A stretch of DNA of 64,000 nucleotides. Source: Methylobacterium sp. PvR107. Its GTDB lineage: Bacteria; Pseudomonadota; Alphaproteobacteria; Rhizobiales; Beijerinckiaceae. The stretch lies in NCBI RefSeq assembly GCF_017833295.1, contig NZ_JAFIBW010000001.1, forward strand, positions 4,863,501-4,927,500, given 5' to 3'. Of the stretch, positions 27,973-36,800 are shown piece after piece. Position 1 is the first letter of the stretch. Each line of letters begins with the position of its first letter. The position numbers and the translations under genes were made by a program. Below the pieces are notes generated by a model. The model did not search any database. It saw nothing but the letters and a program-made list of their open reading frames with translations, and was not told the DNA's origin.

Positions 27973-28737
27973 TCAAGGCGCGAGCAGCGGGCGCACGATG
28001 CGGGCGAAGCGCTCGGCCCAGGCCTCCTGGCCCACCTCGCCGGCGATCAGGTCCTGGCGGATCTCCACAAGTGCATTGCTCAGGCCGCGGGCGGTGGCGT
28101 GGCGATCGATCGTGTCCCCCGGCAGGCCGCCGCCGTAGGGCTGGTTGTCGCCGACCGTCAGACCGGCCGGGTCGGCCTCGAGCGCCTGGATCAGCGGACG
28201 GGCGAAGCGCTCGTCACAATCGTACAGGATGCCGACCTGCCAGGGCCGGGCGGTGCCGCGCCAATAAGGCGTGAAACTGTGCATGGTCAGTATCGCCGGG
28301 GGCCGTCCGGCCCGCTCGGCCGCCGCGACGGCGGCGTCGATCGCGGCATCGAAGGGCGCGTAGAACCGGGCGATCCGCGCCTGCTTGCCGGTCTCGTCGA
28401 TCCGGGCATTGCCCGGCACGATGGCACCGTCGGACAGCCGCATCACCAGGGTCGGATCAGCGCGACCGCGATTCGGATCGATGATCAGGCGGGAGAAGTT
28501 CGTGAGAATCGCGGGCGCGTCGAGCAGGGCCGCCAGACGCCGCGTCACCCCCGCCGCGCCGATATCGTAGGCGATGTGCCGAGCGAACTCGGAAGCCGGC
28601 ACGCCGAGATCGATATCCGGCGGCACATAGTTCGAGGCGTGATCGCAGGCGATGACGAGGCCGCAGGCGGGATCGCCGGGGATGATCTCGCAAGGGTGCA
28701 CAGGCGAAAGGGCCGCTTCAGTCTCCGGGCAGGTCAC
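27973..28737 (-). CDS. N-formylglutamate amidohydrolase
   Basis: Members of this family release formate from N-formyl-glutamate (histidine breakdown) or related N-acyl amino acids. The 254-residue protein has VIACDHASNYVPP, HIAYDIGAAGVTRRLAA, FSRLIIDPNRG, MHSFTPYW and the C-terminal VEIRQDLI, the signatures of the family. The start is GTG at 28737. No hut genes are nearby, so a role outside histidine use is possible. It diverges from the glycerate kinase gene. Confidence 0.88.
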   Translation of the reverse strand: MTCPETEAALSPVHPCEIIPGDPACGLVIACDHASNYVPPDIDLGVPASEFARHIAYDIGAAGVTRRLAALLDAPAILTNFSRLIIDPNRGRADPTLVMRLSDGAIVPGNARIDETGKQARIARFYAPFDAAIDAAVAAAERAGRPPAILTMHSFTPYWRGTARPWQVGILYDCDERFARPLIQALEADPAGLTVGDNQPYGGGLPGDTIDRHATARGLSNALVEIRQDLIAGEVGQEAWAERFARIVRPLLAP

Positions 28738-28861
28738 GGGGCTCCGAGGTCTTCAGTTCTGTGCGAGGCCGCCGATGGCGCTTGCCGTGGCGCGGCCGCT
28801 CGGGCAGATCACCTATCAAGGATCGTGCGCTCACGGCAAGAAACGGGCCCGCCGCCCCCGG

Positions 28862-28890
28862 AAAAACGGGCGGGGATCGCGCGATATAAT
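28862..28890 (+). promoter_or_regulatory. Candidate promoter for glycerate 2-kinase
   Basis: TATAAT stands at 28885-28890, 25 bases before the kinase ATG, in otherwise GC-rich DNA. The -35 position 17 bases upstream reads AAAAAC, a poor match. A transcript start near 28897 would leave a leader of under 20 bases with AGAGAGGAG. Confidence 0.4.
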
Positions 28891-28914
28891 CGAGAGAGGA
28901 GCCCGTCCGACGCC

Positions 28915-30234
28915 ATGACCGAGACCGTTCCGCCCGTTGCCGATCCGGCCATCCAGGCGCAGCGCGCGCTGCTCGAGACGATCCTGACGGCGGCGATCCG
29001 GGCCGCCCATCCCGATCTTGCCCTGCCACCGCATCTGCCCGCACCGAGCCCGGGCCGGCTGATCATCCTGGCCGCCGGCAAGGCCGCGGGCAGCATGAGC
29101 GCCGTGGCGAGCCGGTTCTATCGGCAACAGCACGGGCTGGGGGACGACCGGATCGTCGGACTCGCCGTGGCGCGGCACGGCTACGGCCAGGAGGCGCCGG
29201 GTATCCACATGGTCGAGGCCGGCCACCCGGTCCCGGACGAAGCCGGCATCGCCGCCACCAAGGAGGCGCTCCGCCTCGCCACGGAGGCCGGGCCGGAGGA
29301 CGAGGTCTTGGTCCTGCTCTCGGGCGGCGGCTCGGCCAACTGGATCGCCCCGGCCGGCGACCTCACGCTGATCGAGAAGCAGGCCATCACCCGGGCCATG
29401 CTCCGCTCGGGCGCGCCGATCGGCGAGATCAACACGGTGCGCAAGCACATCTCCCGCATCAAGGGCGGTCGCCTCGCCCTAGCCGCCCGCAATGCCCGGC
29501 GAATCCTCACACTGGCGATCTCGGACGTTCCGCACGACGATCCGGCGGTGATCGCCTCAGGCCCGACGGTTCCGGATCCCTCGACGCTCGCCGACGCCCG
29601 CGCCATCTGCGCGAAGCGCGGCATCCCGCTGCCCGAAGAAGCCGTGCGTCTCCTGAACGATCCGCACAACGAGACGCCGAAGGCCGGCGATCCGGCCTTC
29701 GCGCGGGCCGAATACCGGATCATCGCGCGACCGATCGATGCCCTGAAGGCGGCCGCCGAAGCGGCCCGGGCCGCGGGCTACGAGCCGGTGATGCTGGGCG
29801 CCGACCTGGAGGGCGAAGCCCGCGCGGTCGCCGCCGAGCACGCGGTGGAAGCCAAGCGCCACAAGGCGGCCGGGCGGCGCGTCGCGCTGATCTCGGGCGG
29901 CGAACTCACCGTCACGATCCGGGGCGAGGGCAATGGCGGTCCGAATCAGGAATACGCGATGGCGCTCGCGGTGGCGCTCGCCGGGGAGCCCGGCATCTCC
30001 GGCATCAGCGCCGACACCGACGGAACCGATGGCGGCCGCGGCCTCGCCACCGACCCGGCGGGCGGTCTGATCGACCCGACCACCCTGGCGCGGGCCAAGG
30101 CCGCCGGCCTCGACCCAGCCGCGATGCTGGAGCAGAACGACTCCACCGCGTTCTTCGCGGCCCTCGGCGACCTCGTGAACCCCGGCCCGACCCGTACCAA
30201 TGTCAACGACTGCCGTATCATTCTCGTCAATTAG
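28915..30234 (+). CDS. gckA: Glycerate 2-kinase (MOFRL family)
   Basis: This enzyme phosphorylates D-glycerate to 2-phosphoglycerate, feeding the serine cycle into lower glycolysis. The 439-residue protein has the DUF4147/MOFRL layout: ILAAGKAAGSM (about 50-60), AGHPVPDEAG, VLLSGGGSANW, EINTVRKHIS-x-KGGRLA, SDVPHDDPAVIASGPT, then the MOFRL part with SGGELTVTIRG, GGPNQEYAMALAVAL and DTDGTDGG. In Methylobacterium extorquens gckA encodes this activity. The ATG lies 25 bases past a TATAAT. pyk follows, so both 2-PG and PEP steps are near. Confidence 0.9.
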   Translation: MTETVPPVADPAIQAQRALLETILTAAIRAAHPDLALPPHLPAPSPGRLIILAAGKAAGSMSAVASRFYRQQHGLGDDRIVGLAVARHGYGQEAPGIHMVEAGHPVPDEAGIAATKEALRLATEAGPEDEVLVLLSGGGSANWIAPAGDLTLIEKQAITRAMLRSGAPIGEINTVRKHISRIKGGRLALAARNARRILTLAISDVPHDDPAVIASGPTVPDPSTLADARAICAKRGIPLPEEAVRLLNDPHNETPKAGDPAFARAEYRIIARPIDALKAAAEAARAAGYEPVMLGADLEGEARAVAAEHAVEAKRHKAAGRRVALISGGELTVTIRGEGNGGPNQEYAMALAVALAGEPGISGISADTDGTDGGRGLATDPAGGLIDPTTLARAKAAGLDPAAMLEQNDSTAFFAALGDLVNPGPTRTNVNDCRIILVN

Positions 30235-30682
30235 GCGTCGCGCGCCGACGGCTCAGGTTTTCCCCGCCCTCACCGCACTCGGCCTCGCGCTCGTCTGCGC
30301 GAGCCCGGCAAGAGCCGACCTGCGCCTGTGCAACCAGACCGGCAGCAAGGTCGGGATCTCGCTAGGCTACCGCGACCCGCAGGGGTGGGTGACGGAGGGC
30401 TGGTGGGATCTGGCGCCGAAAGCCTGCGAGACTCTGCTCAAGGGCGCGCTGGCCGCGCGGTTCTACTACGTCTTCGCGGTCGACTATACGCGCGGCGGCG
30501 AGTGGAGCGGGCGCTCCCTGATGTGTACCCGCGATTCCGAGTTCACGATTCGCGGCAACGAGGATTGTCTGGCCCGAGGCTACGACCGTAACGGCTTCTT
30601 CGAAGTCGATACCGGCGAGCAGAAGAGCTGGACGATTCAGCTCACCGACCCCAACCGGGCCGACGCACCCGCAAAACCCTGA
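30200..30682 (+). CDS. DUF1036 family exported protein
   Basis: This 160-residue protein has a hydrophobic signal (about residues 18-38, ending ARADL) and the DUF1036 core LRLCNQTGSKVGISLGYRD, GWVTEGWWDLAPKACETLL and the two later Cys (LMCTRD, EDCLARGY). DUF1036 proteins are small, secreted and disulfide-bonded, and of unknown role. The ATG at 30200 lies inside the last 35 bases of the glycerate kinase gene in another frame, so the two are probably coupled. Confidence 0.85.
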   Translation: MSTTAVSFSSIRRRAPTAQVFPALTALGLALVCASPARADLRLCNQTGSKVGISLGYRDPQGWVTEGWWDLAPKACETLLKGALAARFYYVFAVDYTRGGEWSGRSLMCTRDSEFTIRGNEDCLARGYDRNGFFEVDTGEQKSWTIQLTDPNRADAPAKP

Positions 30683-30794
30683 CGCGATGACGGCGCCCTT
30701 GACGCTGTCGGGTCCGGGGTGCTCACACCCGCAAACAGAACAACGACTCGGCAATGCTTACGGGCTGGCCGTAAAAACATCCGGAGGATGACGC

Positions 30795-32231
30795 TTGAAA
30801 CGCTCGCGCCGCACGAAGATCGTCGCCACCCTGGGCCCGGCCTCCGACTCGCCGGAGATGATCGAGCGGCTGTTCCGCGCGGGCGTCGATGTCTTCCGGC
30901 TCAACATGAGCCATCTTCCGCGGGAGAAGCTGCCCGAGAAGGTTGAGGCCATCCGCACGATCGAACGCGAGGCGAAGCGGCCGATTGGCATTCTGGTCGA
31001 TCTCCAGGGGCCGAAGCTGCGGCTCGGCACCTTCGCGGAGGGCGCCGCGATGATCGAGGCCGGCGCCACCTTCGTGCTGGACGGCGATACGACACCCGGC
31101 GACGCCACCCGGTGCCACCTGCCGCATCCCGAGATCCTCGAGGCGCTCGAGCCGGGCCACGCGATCCTGCTCGACGACGGCAAGTTGCGGCTCTCCGTGG
31201 TCGAGACGTCGGAGAACCGGGCCGTCACCCGCGTCGAGGTCGGCGGGCGGATCTCGAACCGGAAGGGCGTGTCGCTGCCGCACACCGTGATTCCGGTGCC
31301 GGCGATGACCGACAAGGACCGGTTGGATCTCGATGCCGGGCTGAACGCCGGCGCCGACTGGATCGCCGTGTCCTTCGTCCAGCGGCCCGAGGACGTGGCC
31401 GAGGTAAAGAAGGTCTGCGCCGGGCGCGCCCTGGTCATGGCGAAGATCGAGAAGCCTCAGGCGCTGACGCGCCTCGACGAGATCCTGGAGATTTCCGACG
31501 GGCTGATGGTCGCCCGCGGCGATCTCGGCGTGGAGATGCCCCTCGAGCAGGTTCCGGGCGTGCAGAAGCGCATCACCCGGGGGGCGCGGCGCTACGGCAA
31601 GCCCGTCGTCGTGGCCACCCAGATGCTCGAATCGATGATCACGGCGCCCGTGCCCACGCGTGCCGAGGTCTCGGACGTCGCGACGGCGGTCTATGAGGGC
31701 GCGGACGCCGTGATGCTCTCGGCCGAGAGCGCCTCCGGCGCCCATCCGATCGGCGCGGTGGAGACCATGAACCGCATCGCCGAGCAGGTTGAGCGGGATC
31801 AGATCTACTGGTCGATCATCCGGGCGCAGAGCGCGACGCCGGACGAGACGGCGGCCGACGCGATCGCGGCCGCCGCCCACCAGATGGTCGACGCCCTGAA
31901 CCTCGACGCGATCATGGCGTGGACCAATTCCGGCTCGACGGCCCTGCGCCTCTCCCGCGAGCGCCCGAACGCCACCGTGATCGCGCTGACGCCCCGGCGC
32001 GAGACGGCGCGCCGCCTGGCGCTCGTCTGGGGGACGCATCCGATCGTGACCAAGGATGCCAGCGACGTGGACGACATGTCGTTCCGCGCTGCCAAGTTCG
32101 CCGTGCGTGAGAAGTTCGCCGCGGTCGGGGACCGGGTGATCGTGGTGGCAGGTCTGCCGTTCGGTACGCCCGGTGCGACGAATCTGGTGCGGCTCGCCTT
32201 CATCACCCGCGAGCACGCCGAGAAGGCCTGA
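30795..32231 (+). CDS. pyk: Pyruvate kinase
   Basis: Pyruvate kinase converts PEP and ADP to pyruvate and ATP. The 478-residue protein has TKIVATLGPAS, RLNMSH, DLQGPKLRLG, the K+ and substrate region MAKIEKPQAL with MVARGDLGVEMP, TQMLESMI (about 270) and the C-terminal allosteric domain. The start is TTG at 30795, with GGAGG 7 bases before it; relatives begin M-(K/R)-R-x-R-R-TKI, which fits. The stop is followed by repeat copy C and the converging hydrolase gene. Confidence 0.96.
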   Translation: MKRSRRTKIVATLGPASDSPEMIERLFRAGVDVFRLNMSHLPREKLPEKVEAIRTIEREAKRPIGILVDLQGPKLRLGTFAEGAAMIEAGATFVLDGDTTPGDATRCHLPHPEILEALEPGHAILLDDGKLRLSVVETSENRAVTRVEVGGRISNRKGVSLPHTVIPVPAMTDKDRLDLDAGLNAGADWIAVSFVQRPEDVAEVKKVCAGRALVMAKIEKPQALTRLDEILEISDGLMVARGDLGVEMPLEQVPGVQKRITRGARRYGKPVVVATQMLESMITAPVPTRAEVSDVATAVYEGADAVMLSAESASGAHPIGAVETMNRIAEQVERDQIYWSIIRAQSATPDETAADAIAAAAHQMVDALNLDAIMAWTNSGSTALRLSRERPNATVIALTPRRETARRLALVWGTHPIVTKDASDVDDMSFRAAKFAVREKFAAVGDRVIVVAGLPFGTPGATNLVRLAFITREHAEKA

Positions 32232-32242
32232 TCGCTTTCACT

Positions 32243-32390
32243 CCCTGTCATCCTGGGACCGCGCAGCGGGACCCGGGATCCAGAACCGCCGACGCGCCAC
32301 GACTCAGGACCGGCAAGGCGTCTGGATTGCCCGCATCCGGCGTGCCCTTTCGGGTCCGGGCTCGCCTCCGGCGCACCGGAATGACGGCTG
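32243..32390 (+). repeat. Composite intergenic repeat, copy C (inner module)
   Basis: Between the converging pyk and hydrolase genes lies a block that matches the inner part of copy A: GATCCAGA, GGCGTGCC, CGGGTCC, GGCTCGCC, CGGCGC, ATGACGG in order. It also begins with TGTCATCCTGGGACCGCGC, close to the left edge of A and B, and ends with an inverted form, so it can fold into a long hairpin. Confidence 0.6.
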
Positions 32391-32427
32391 GAACGGTCGG
32401 AGAAACGAAATCCGATCGCCCGGCGAT

Positions 32428-33447
32428 TCACCGAGACGCAGCCGGCACGGCGCTGACCGACCTCTTCACCTCGCCCGAGAGCCGAACGATCTCGTCGGTC
32501 ACGCGCTCCGCGGCCACGTATTGGAGCATGTGTCCGACCCCCGGAAGCTGAACGAGACGTGCCTCCGGGATCGCCCGCGCCAGCGGCACCGCCTGCGTAT
32601 CGCTGCGGACGATCGGGTCGGCTTCGCCGGATATCACCAGCGTCGGGACGCGGATTGTAGGATAGCGCGGGCTCTGCGCCGCGAGCGCCGCCGACAGGCC
32701 GAGAAGATCCTGCACGTTGGCGAGCAGCGTCCCGGGCCGCAGGACCATGTCGGCGCGCGCCAGTTCCGGGTAGTCCGGATTCGCCGCCTGGGGCTGGAAC
32801 ACCCGGCGCGCCGCCTCGGGCAGGAAGCGCTGCGCCAGAGGCGGTCCGACCGTGCGGCTGAGCAGCCAGGCCACCGGCGGCTTCACGGCGAGCTTCCAGT
32901 ACCAGGGCAGGTCCGGCATCCGGTCCGGCATGGGCATCGCCACGGGGGCGGCGAGCGCCAGGGCGGAGACCCGCTCGGGATGATCGAGCGCCAGAGCCAG
33001 GGCCAGCGCGCCGGCCCAGGAATGGCCGAACACGATCGCCGGGCCGACGCCCAGATGCTCCAGCGCCTCGGCGATCAGCCGCGCCTGAACCGACGGAGCG
33101 GCGGCCTCGGCACCGGCGATCCGGTCGCTCCAGCCGAAGCCCGGCCGGTCGAACGCGATCACCCGGAAGCCCTGCGCGGCGAGCCGGCGGCCGATGCCCT
33201 CCATCGGGTCCGAGGCGTTGGCCGAAGCACCGTGGAGGAGGACGACCGGCGGGCCGTCCGCCGGCCCGTCCTGGATCGTGGCGAGGCGACCGCCGGTCAC
33301 CGCCACGAACGGGCCGGCCGGAGGATGGGCGGCGCCGACCCGGAGGCTGATCGCGAGGCTCGCCAGCGCACCGACCGCGAGGACCAAGCCGGCGAGAGCG
33401 AAAGGCAGCGCCAGGATTGCCAGGAGAACGGCGAACACCCGGGTCAC
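32428..33447 (-). CDS. Alpha/beta fold hydrolase
   Basis: This 339-residue protein has one N-terminal membrane segment (VFAVLLAILALPFALAGLVL), then an alpha/beta-hydrolase domain with the oxyanion strand VVLLHGASANA, the nucleophile elbow GHSWAGALAL (Ser about 150), an acid near SGEADPIV and the His in GVGHMLQY. The substrate is unknown. GTG at 33447 overlaps the stop of the TPR gene by 4 bases (GTGA), so the pair is co-translated. Confidence 0.85.
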   Translation of the reverse strand: MTRVFAVLLAILALPFALAGLVLAVGALASLAISLRVGAAHPPAGPFVAVTGGRLATIQDGPADGPPVVLLHGASANASDPMEGIGRRLAAQGFRVIAFDRPGFGWSDRIAGAEAAAPSVQARLIAEALEHLGVGPAIVFGHSWAGALALALALDHPERVSALALAAPVAMPMPDRMPDLPWYWKLAVKPPVAWLLSRTVGPPLAQRFLPEAARRVFQPQAANPDYPELARADMVLRPGTLLANVQDLLGLSAALAAQSPRYPTIRVPTLVISGEADPIVRSDTQAVPLARAIPEARLVQLPGVGHMLQYVAAERVTDEIVRLSGEVKRSVSAVPAASR

Positions 33448-34055
33448 AGGTCGCGGCCGTCGACCTCCGGCGCAAGACGGTCGATGGCCTCGCCGATCTT
33501 GTCCATCTGCGGGTAGAGAGACCGCGCCCGTCGGAACGCCGCGAGCGCCCGCGCCTTGTCGTCGTTCGCCTCGTAGATCCGGCCCAGGGCCATCCAGGCC
33601 TCGAAGTGGCGCGGCTCGAGCACCAGCGCCCGCTGCAGGTCGGCGATGGCGTCGTCCTTGTCGGTCAGGAGCCAGAACACCGTCGCCCGCCGATTCCAAC
33701 CCTCAGACCAGCTGGGCTCCAGGGCCGTGACCCGGTCCATCAGCTCGGCGGCGAGCGCGAAATCGTGGGCGGTCACGGCCTGCCGGGCCCGGTCGGTGAG
33801 CAGGTCTGCAGTCGGGCTGCCGGAGCCGGCGAGCCGACGCTCGATCAGCCGGGCGATGCCCTTGGCTTCCGCGGGATCCTCGCTGGCGCGCAGCCGGGCG
33901 AACAGATCGTCGAGGCTCGGCGGCTTCGGTGCCGGCTTCGCCTCGGGTGCCGTGCGGGCGGGCCGGTTCGTGTCCGCGGCCGCCAGGGCATGCGTCGCCC
34001 CGGCGGTGAACGCCGAGAGGCAGATCAGGGCGACGCGAAAGCCGAGCAGCATCAT
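33444..34055 (-). CDS. Exported TPR-repeat protein
   Basis: This 203-residue protein starts MMLLGFRVALICLSAF, a signal peptide ending near HALAAAD, followed by a Pro/Ala linker and three or so TPR-like helix pairs (about residues 90-195; e.g. WNRRATVFWLLTDKDDAIADL and WMALGRIYEANDDKARAL). It is coupled to the downstream hydrolase gene. TPR proteins of this sort serve as periplasmic scaffolds; no partner is known here. Confidence 0.8.
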   Translation of the reverse strand: MMLLGFRVALICLSAFTAGATHALAAADTNRPARTAPEAKPAPKPPSLDDLFARLRASEDPAEAKGIARLIERRLAGSGSPTADLLTDRARQAVTAHDFALAAELMDRVTALEPSWSEGWNRRATVFWLLTDKDDAIADLQRALVLEPRHFEAWMALGRIYEANDDKARALAAFRRARSLYPQMDKIGEAIDRLAPEVDGRDL

Positions 34056-34111
34056 CGCGTCAGACTGTGCGCGGTGATCGCGCCCGTCAACGTGCGTTGG
34101 TGCCGCGCAAA

Positions 34112-34146
34112 CGAAAGCAGCCGCATCCCGGTCGGGTGCGGCTGCC
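34112..34146 (-). terminator. Terminator after rpmJ
   Basis: A perfect 9-bp stem (34117-34125 with 34137-34145, 11-base loop) is followed on the minus strand by TTTCGTTTG. It begins about 40 bases past the rpmJ stop and ends its short transcript before the TPR gene. Confidence 0.7.
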
Positions 34147-34187
34147 TTCAAAGCGACGACGCTGGCCTTTGGCCGGCCGACCGGTCC

Positions 34188-34313
34188 TCAGCCCTGGCGG
34201 GCCTTGAAGCGCTTCTGGGTCTTGTTGATCACGTAGACCCGGCCCTTGCGGCGGACGAGCTGGTTGTCGCGGTGGCGGCCACGCAGGGACTTGAGGGAGT
34301 TGCGGATCTTCAT
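34188..34313 (-). CDS. rpmJ: 50S ribosomal protein L36
   Basis: This 41-residue protein reads [20 protein letters not shown] at its start and [16 protein letters not shown] at its end. This is the C-minus form of L36: the zinc-binding Cys residues of the C-plus form are replaced. It is the alphaproteobacterial type. Translation starts at ATG 34313 and the gene stands alone with its own terminator. Confidence 0.95.
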   Translation of the reverse strand: MKIRNSLKSLRGRHRDNQLVRRKGRVYVINKTQKRFKARQG

Positions 34314-34475
34314 CGGTCTCTCGAGCCCGGAGGGCCGTCCATCTGTAGGGTGTCGGGAACGTGGTCACGAGGCAGGACGCGCATTCGCGTCCGGCGATCA
34401 CGGCACACGCATCGCGGGATGGCGCCGCCTTATCAGGATTCGCCCCCGCTAGGCAAGGCGCTGAAGGGCCGGGGA

Positions 34476-35096
34476 TCAGTGGATGCTGTCGAGGTCCGGC
34501 ACCGGCGGTGCGCTCACGAGCTGGCGCCCGATCTCGTGCAGCAACGCCTCGAGCAGTGGCTTCAGCCGCTCGAAGCCCAGCGGCGGCAGACCGGCCTCCG
34601 CCGATGAGAACAGGGCGAGCGCGAGCTCGGCCACCCGGTCGAGCCCGCCCGCAGAGGCGTCGGTCGCGCTGAAGGCCGCCTCGTCCAGGAAGCCGTCGCG
34701 GCTGCTCTCGGTGACGTCGATGACGATCCCACGCGCCTCGCTCACGACCCCGTTCCCGTCCAGGGCGAAGCGGCCACGGGCCAGAACCCAACGGACGTCG
34801 CCCGGCTCCGGAACGGTCCGGTACTGTGCGATGTAGAGCCCACCCTTGCGGCGTAGGTCCTCGACCAACGTGCCGATGCGCCGCTGATCCTCCGGGTGGA
34901 TCCGATCCAGGAACAGCCCGAAGGTCGTGCCACGGTCCCCGCGGGATTGCGGAATGCCCAGCATCGCCGCCGCGGCGGCGTCGCAGCGCAGGACGTCGTC
35001 TGCGATATGCCATTCCCAGGTGCCGACATCCGATGCAGCCAGCGCGCGCGCCACGCTCGCGCGGCCGCGCCGCTTCGTCCGTGCGTCGACGCCCAC
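34476..35096 (-). CDS. PAS-domain protein
   Basis: This 206-residue protein has one PAS_3-type fold (about residues 20-130): ALAASDVGTWEWHIADDVLRCD, then IHPEDQRRIG, YIAQYRTVPEPGDVRWV, GRFALDGNGVVSEARGIVIDVTE. The C-terminal 75 residues are helical with no kinase, GGDEF or HTH motif visible. It may be a sensor that binds a partner. GTG at 35096 is used because GGAG stands 9 bases before it; the frame has a TTG at 35156. It lies downstream of the PEBP gene. Confidence 0.72.
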   Translation of the reverse strand: MGVDARTKRRGRASVARALAASDVGTWEWHIADDVLRCDAAAAAMLGIPQSRGDRGTTFGLFLDRIHPEDQRRIGTLVEDLRRKGGLYIAQYRTVPEPGDVRWVLARGRFALDGNGVVSEARGIVIDVTESSRDGFLDEAAFSATDASAGGLDRVAELALALFSSAEAGLPPLGFERLKPLLEALLHEIGRQLVSAPPVPDLDSIH

Positions 35097-35230
35097 GGGT
35101 TTGAACTCCGATCCTGGTCCAACACGCTGCCCGAGTGGGAAGCCTGGTCGACACAATACCGGTGCGTCGGTGACCGCACAACGCCGCGGCAAGACGTTCG
35201 GCCTCGCACGCTTACCCGTGCTTCGGCACC

Positions 35231-35803
35231 TCAGGCGCGCGCGTAGGCGCCGATCAGATGTCCCTTTGCGAGCACGTGACCCTGCATCGCCTCGATCACG
35301 GCACCGCGGCCCGGCTCGTCGGCCAGATGAAGAGGCCGCCGCAAGGCATAGAGCTGCAGGACGTAGTCGTGCCGGCCGTGCCCGCTCGGGGGATCCGGGG
35401 GCAGCCATTCGGGACGCAGGAAGCTGTTCCGGCCCATCCGGTGCATGCCGCCTGGGCGGCCGGGACTCGGCAGAGCGCCTTCGTCGAGACGTGCCGGCTC
35501 GGGCGCGACATCCCAGGCGATGAGGTGGACCAGCGGCTGCGGGGTCGGGCTGCCGGCATCCTCGACAAGCACGACCAGGGCGGCGGTGCCGTCCGGCAGG
35601 CCGGCCCAAGCCAGCGGCGGCGAGAGTCCCTCGCCGTCCGCGGTGAAGCGGGACGGCATGTCAGCGCCGTCGGCGAAGGCGGGGCTCGTGAGCGTGAGCG
35701 TCTCAGGGACGTCGGTAAAAACCGCGTAATAGGCCGTCTTCTCGCGGCCGGCCTTCAGGCCCGACAGGGCCTCGCCGATCACGCTGGGTATCATCTCAAG
35801 CAT
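35231..35803 (-). CDS. YbhB/YbcL family PEBP-like protein
   Basis: This 190-residue protein of the phosphatidylethanolamine-binding fold has FTADGEGLSPPLAWAGLP, LVVLVEDAGSPTP (the D-x-x-x-P anion site), HLIAWDVAP and the C-terminal strand YVLQLYALRRPLHL. No signal peptide is seen, so it is probably cytoplasmic. Bacterial members have no firm role; E. coli YbhB binds small anions. It follows ubiG by about 45 bases on the same strand. Confidence 0.85.
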   Translation of the reverse strand: MLEMIPSVIGEALSGLKAGREKTAYYAVFTDVPETLTLTSPAFADGADMPSRFTADGEGLSPPLAWAGLPDGTAALVVLVEDAGSPTPQPLVHLIAWDVAPEPARLDEGALPSPGRPGGMHRMGRNSFLRPEWLPPDPPSGHGRHDYVLQLYALRRPLHLADEPGRGAVIEAMQGHVLAKGHLIGAYARA

Positions 35804-35849
35804 TGCCGGCCCCTCCGCCGCCGAGCCAACGGCGTGCGGCTGCTCCGGT

Positions 35850-36611
35850 TCAGCCGCGATGCGCGGCCGCGACCATATAGTTCACGGCGGTATCCCGCCC
35901 GGTGCGCCAGCCATCGGTGAGCGGATTGTAAATAACCCCGACCGTGTCGGTGACGGCCAGTCCACCCGCCCGGATCGCCCGGCCGAGTTCGTCCGGCGTC
36001 ACGAACTTTTCCCAATCATGCGTGCCGCGGGGGAGCCAGCCCAGCACGTATTCGGCCCCGACGATCGCGAGCGCGAAGGAGCGCATCGTCCGGTTGAGGG
36101 TCGCGCCGAACAGCATCCCGCCGGGCTTCACGGCAGAACAGGCGGTACGCACGAAGGCGGGCATGTCCGAGACGTGCTCCACGACCTCCATGATCAGAAC
36201 GGCATCGAAGCTCCGGCCGGCGGCGACCACGGCCTCGATCGTCTCGCCGCGGTAATCGATCGGCACGCCGGCCGCTTCGGCATGCGCCCGGGCCACCGCG
36301 ATGTTCTGCTCCGCGGGATCGAGGCCGGTCACCGTGGCGCCGAGCCGCGCCAGCGGCTCCGAGAGCACGCCGCCGCCGCAGCCGACATCGCAGATCGACA
36401 GCCCGTCGAGGGGGAGGGGCGCCTGCGGATCGCGGCCGTGATGCCGGCAGAGCGCGTCGCGGATATAGGCGAGCCGCACCGGGTTGAACCGGTGCAGGAC
36501 CCGCATCGGACCGGACTCGTCCCACCAGGTCGCCGCGAGGGCGTCGAATCGCGCGACCTCGCCGCGGTCGACGAAGCCGTCCGAAGGGTGGTCCGTGGCT
36601 GGCCTGTCCAT
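35850..36611 (-). CDS. ubiG: Bifunctional 3-demethylubiquinol/2-polyprenyl-6-hydroxyphenol methylase UbiG
   Basis: UbiG carries out both O-methylations of ubiquinone synthesis. The 253-residue protein has the family N-terminus ARFDALAATWWDESGPMRVLHRFNPVRLAYI, the SAM-binding loop DVGCGGGVLSEPLA (about 66-79), GLDPAEQNI, VLIMEVVEHV, and GATLNRTMRSFAL, a UbiG signature. The ATG at 36611 precedes the conserved region by the usual distance. It diverges from lysC, sharing a 190-base upstream region. Confidence 0.94.
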   Translation of the reverse strand: MDRPATDHPSDGFVDRGEVARFDALAATWWDESGPMRVLHRFNPVRLAYIRDALCRHHGRDPQAPLPLDGLSICDVGCGGGVLSEPLARLGATVTGLDPAEQNIAVARAHAEAAGVPIDYRGETIEAVVAAGRSFDAVLIMEVVEHVSDMPAFVRTACSAVKPGGMLFGATLNRTMRSFALAIVGAEYVLGWLPRGTHDWEKFVTPDELGRAIRAGGLAVTDTVGVIYNPLTDGWRTGRDTAVNYMVAAAHRG

Positions 36612-36800
36612 GCGTGATCCGTCCGATAGGGTTCGTCCGCGCCTTAGCACGCGGGCAGGCTGGAAGTCGCCGCGGCGCGCGGGCGCCATGCTTGGCAGGT
36701 TGTTGACACTCTACCGAGCCGCTTGTACCCGCCGGGCACCGTCCGGGCCGGGCTGCAGCGGTCCATCCAGTCGCCACCGGGAACCCGCGATCAAGAGACC

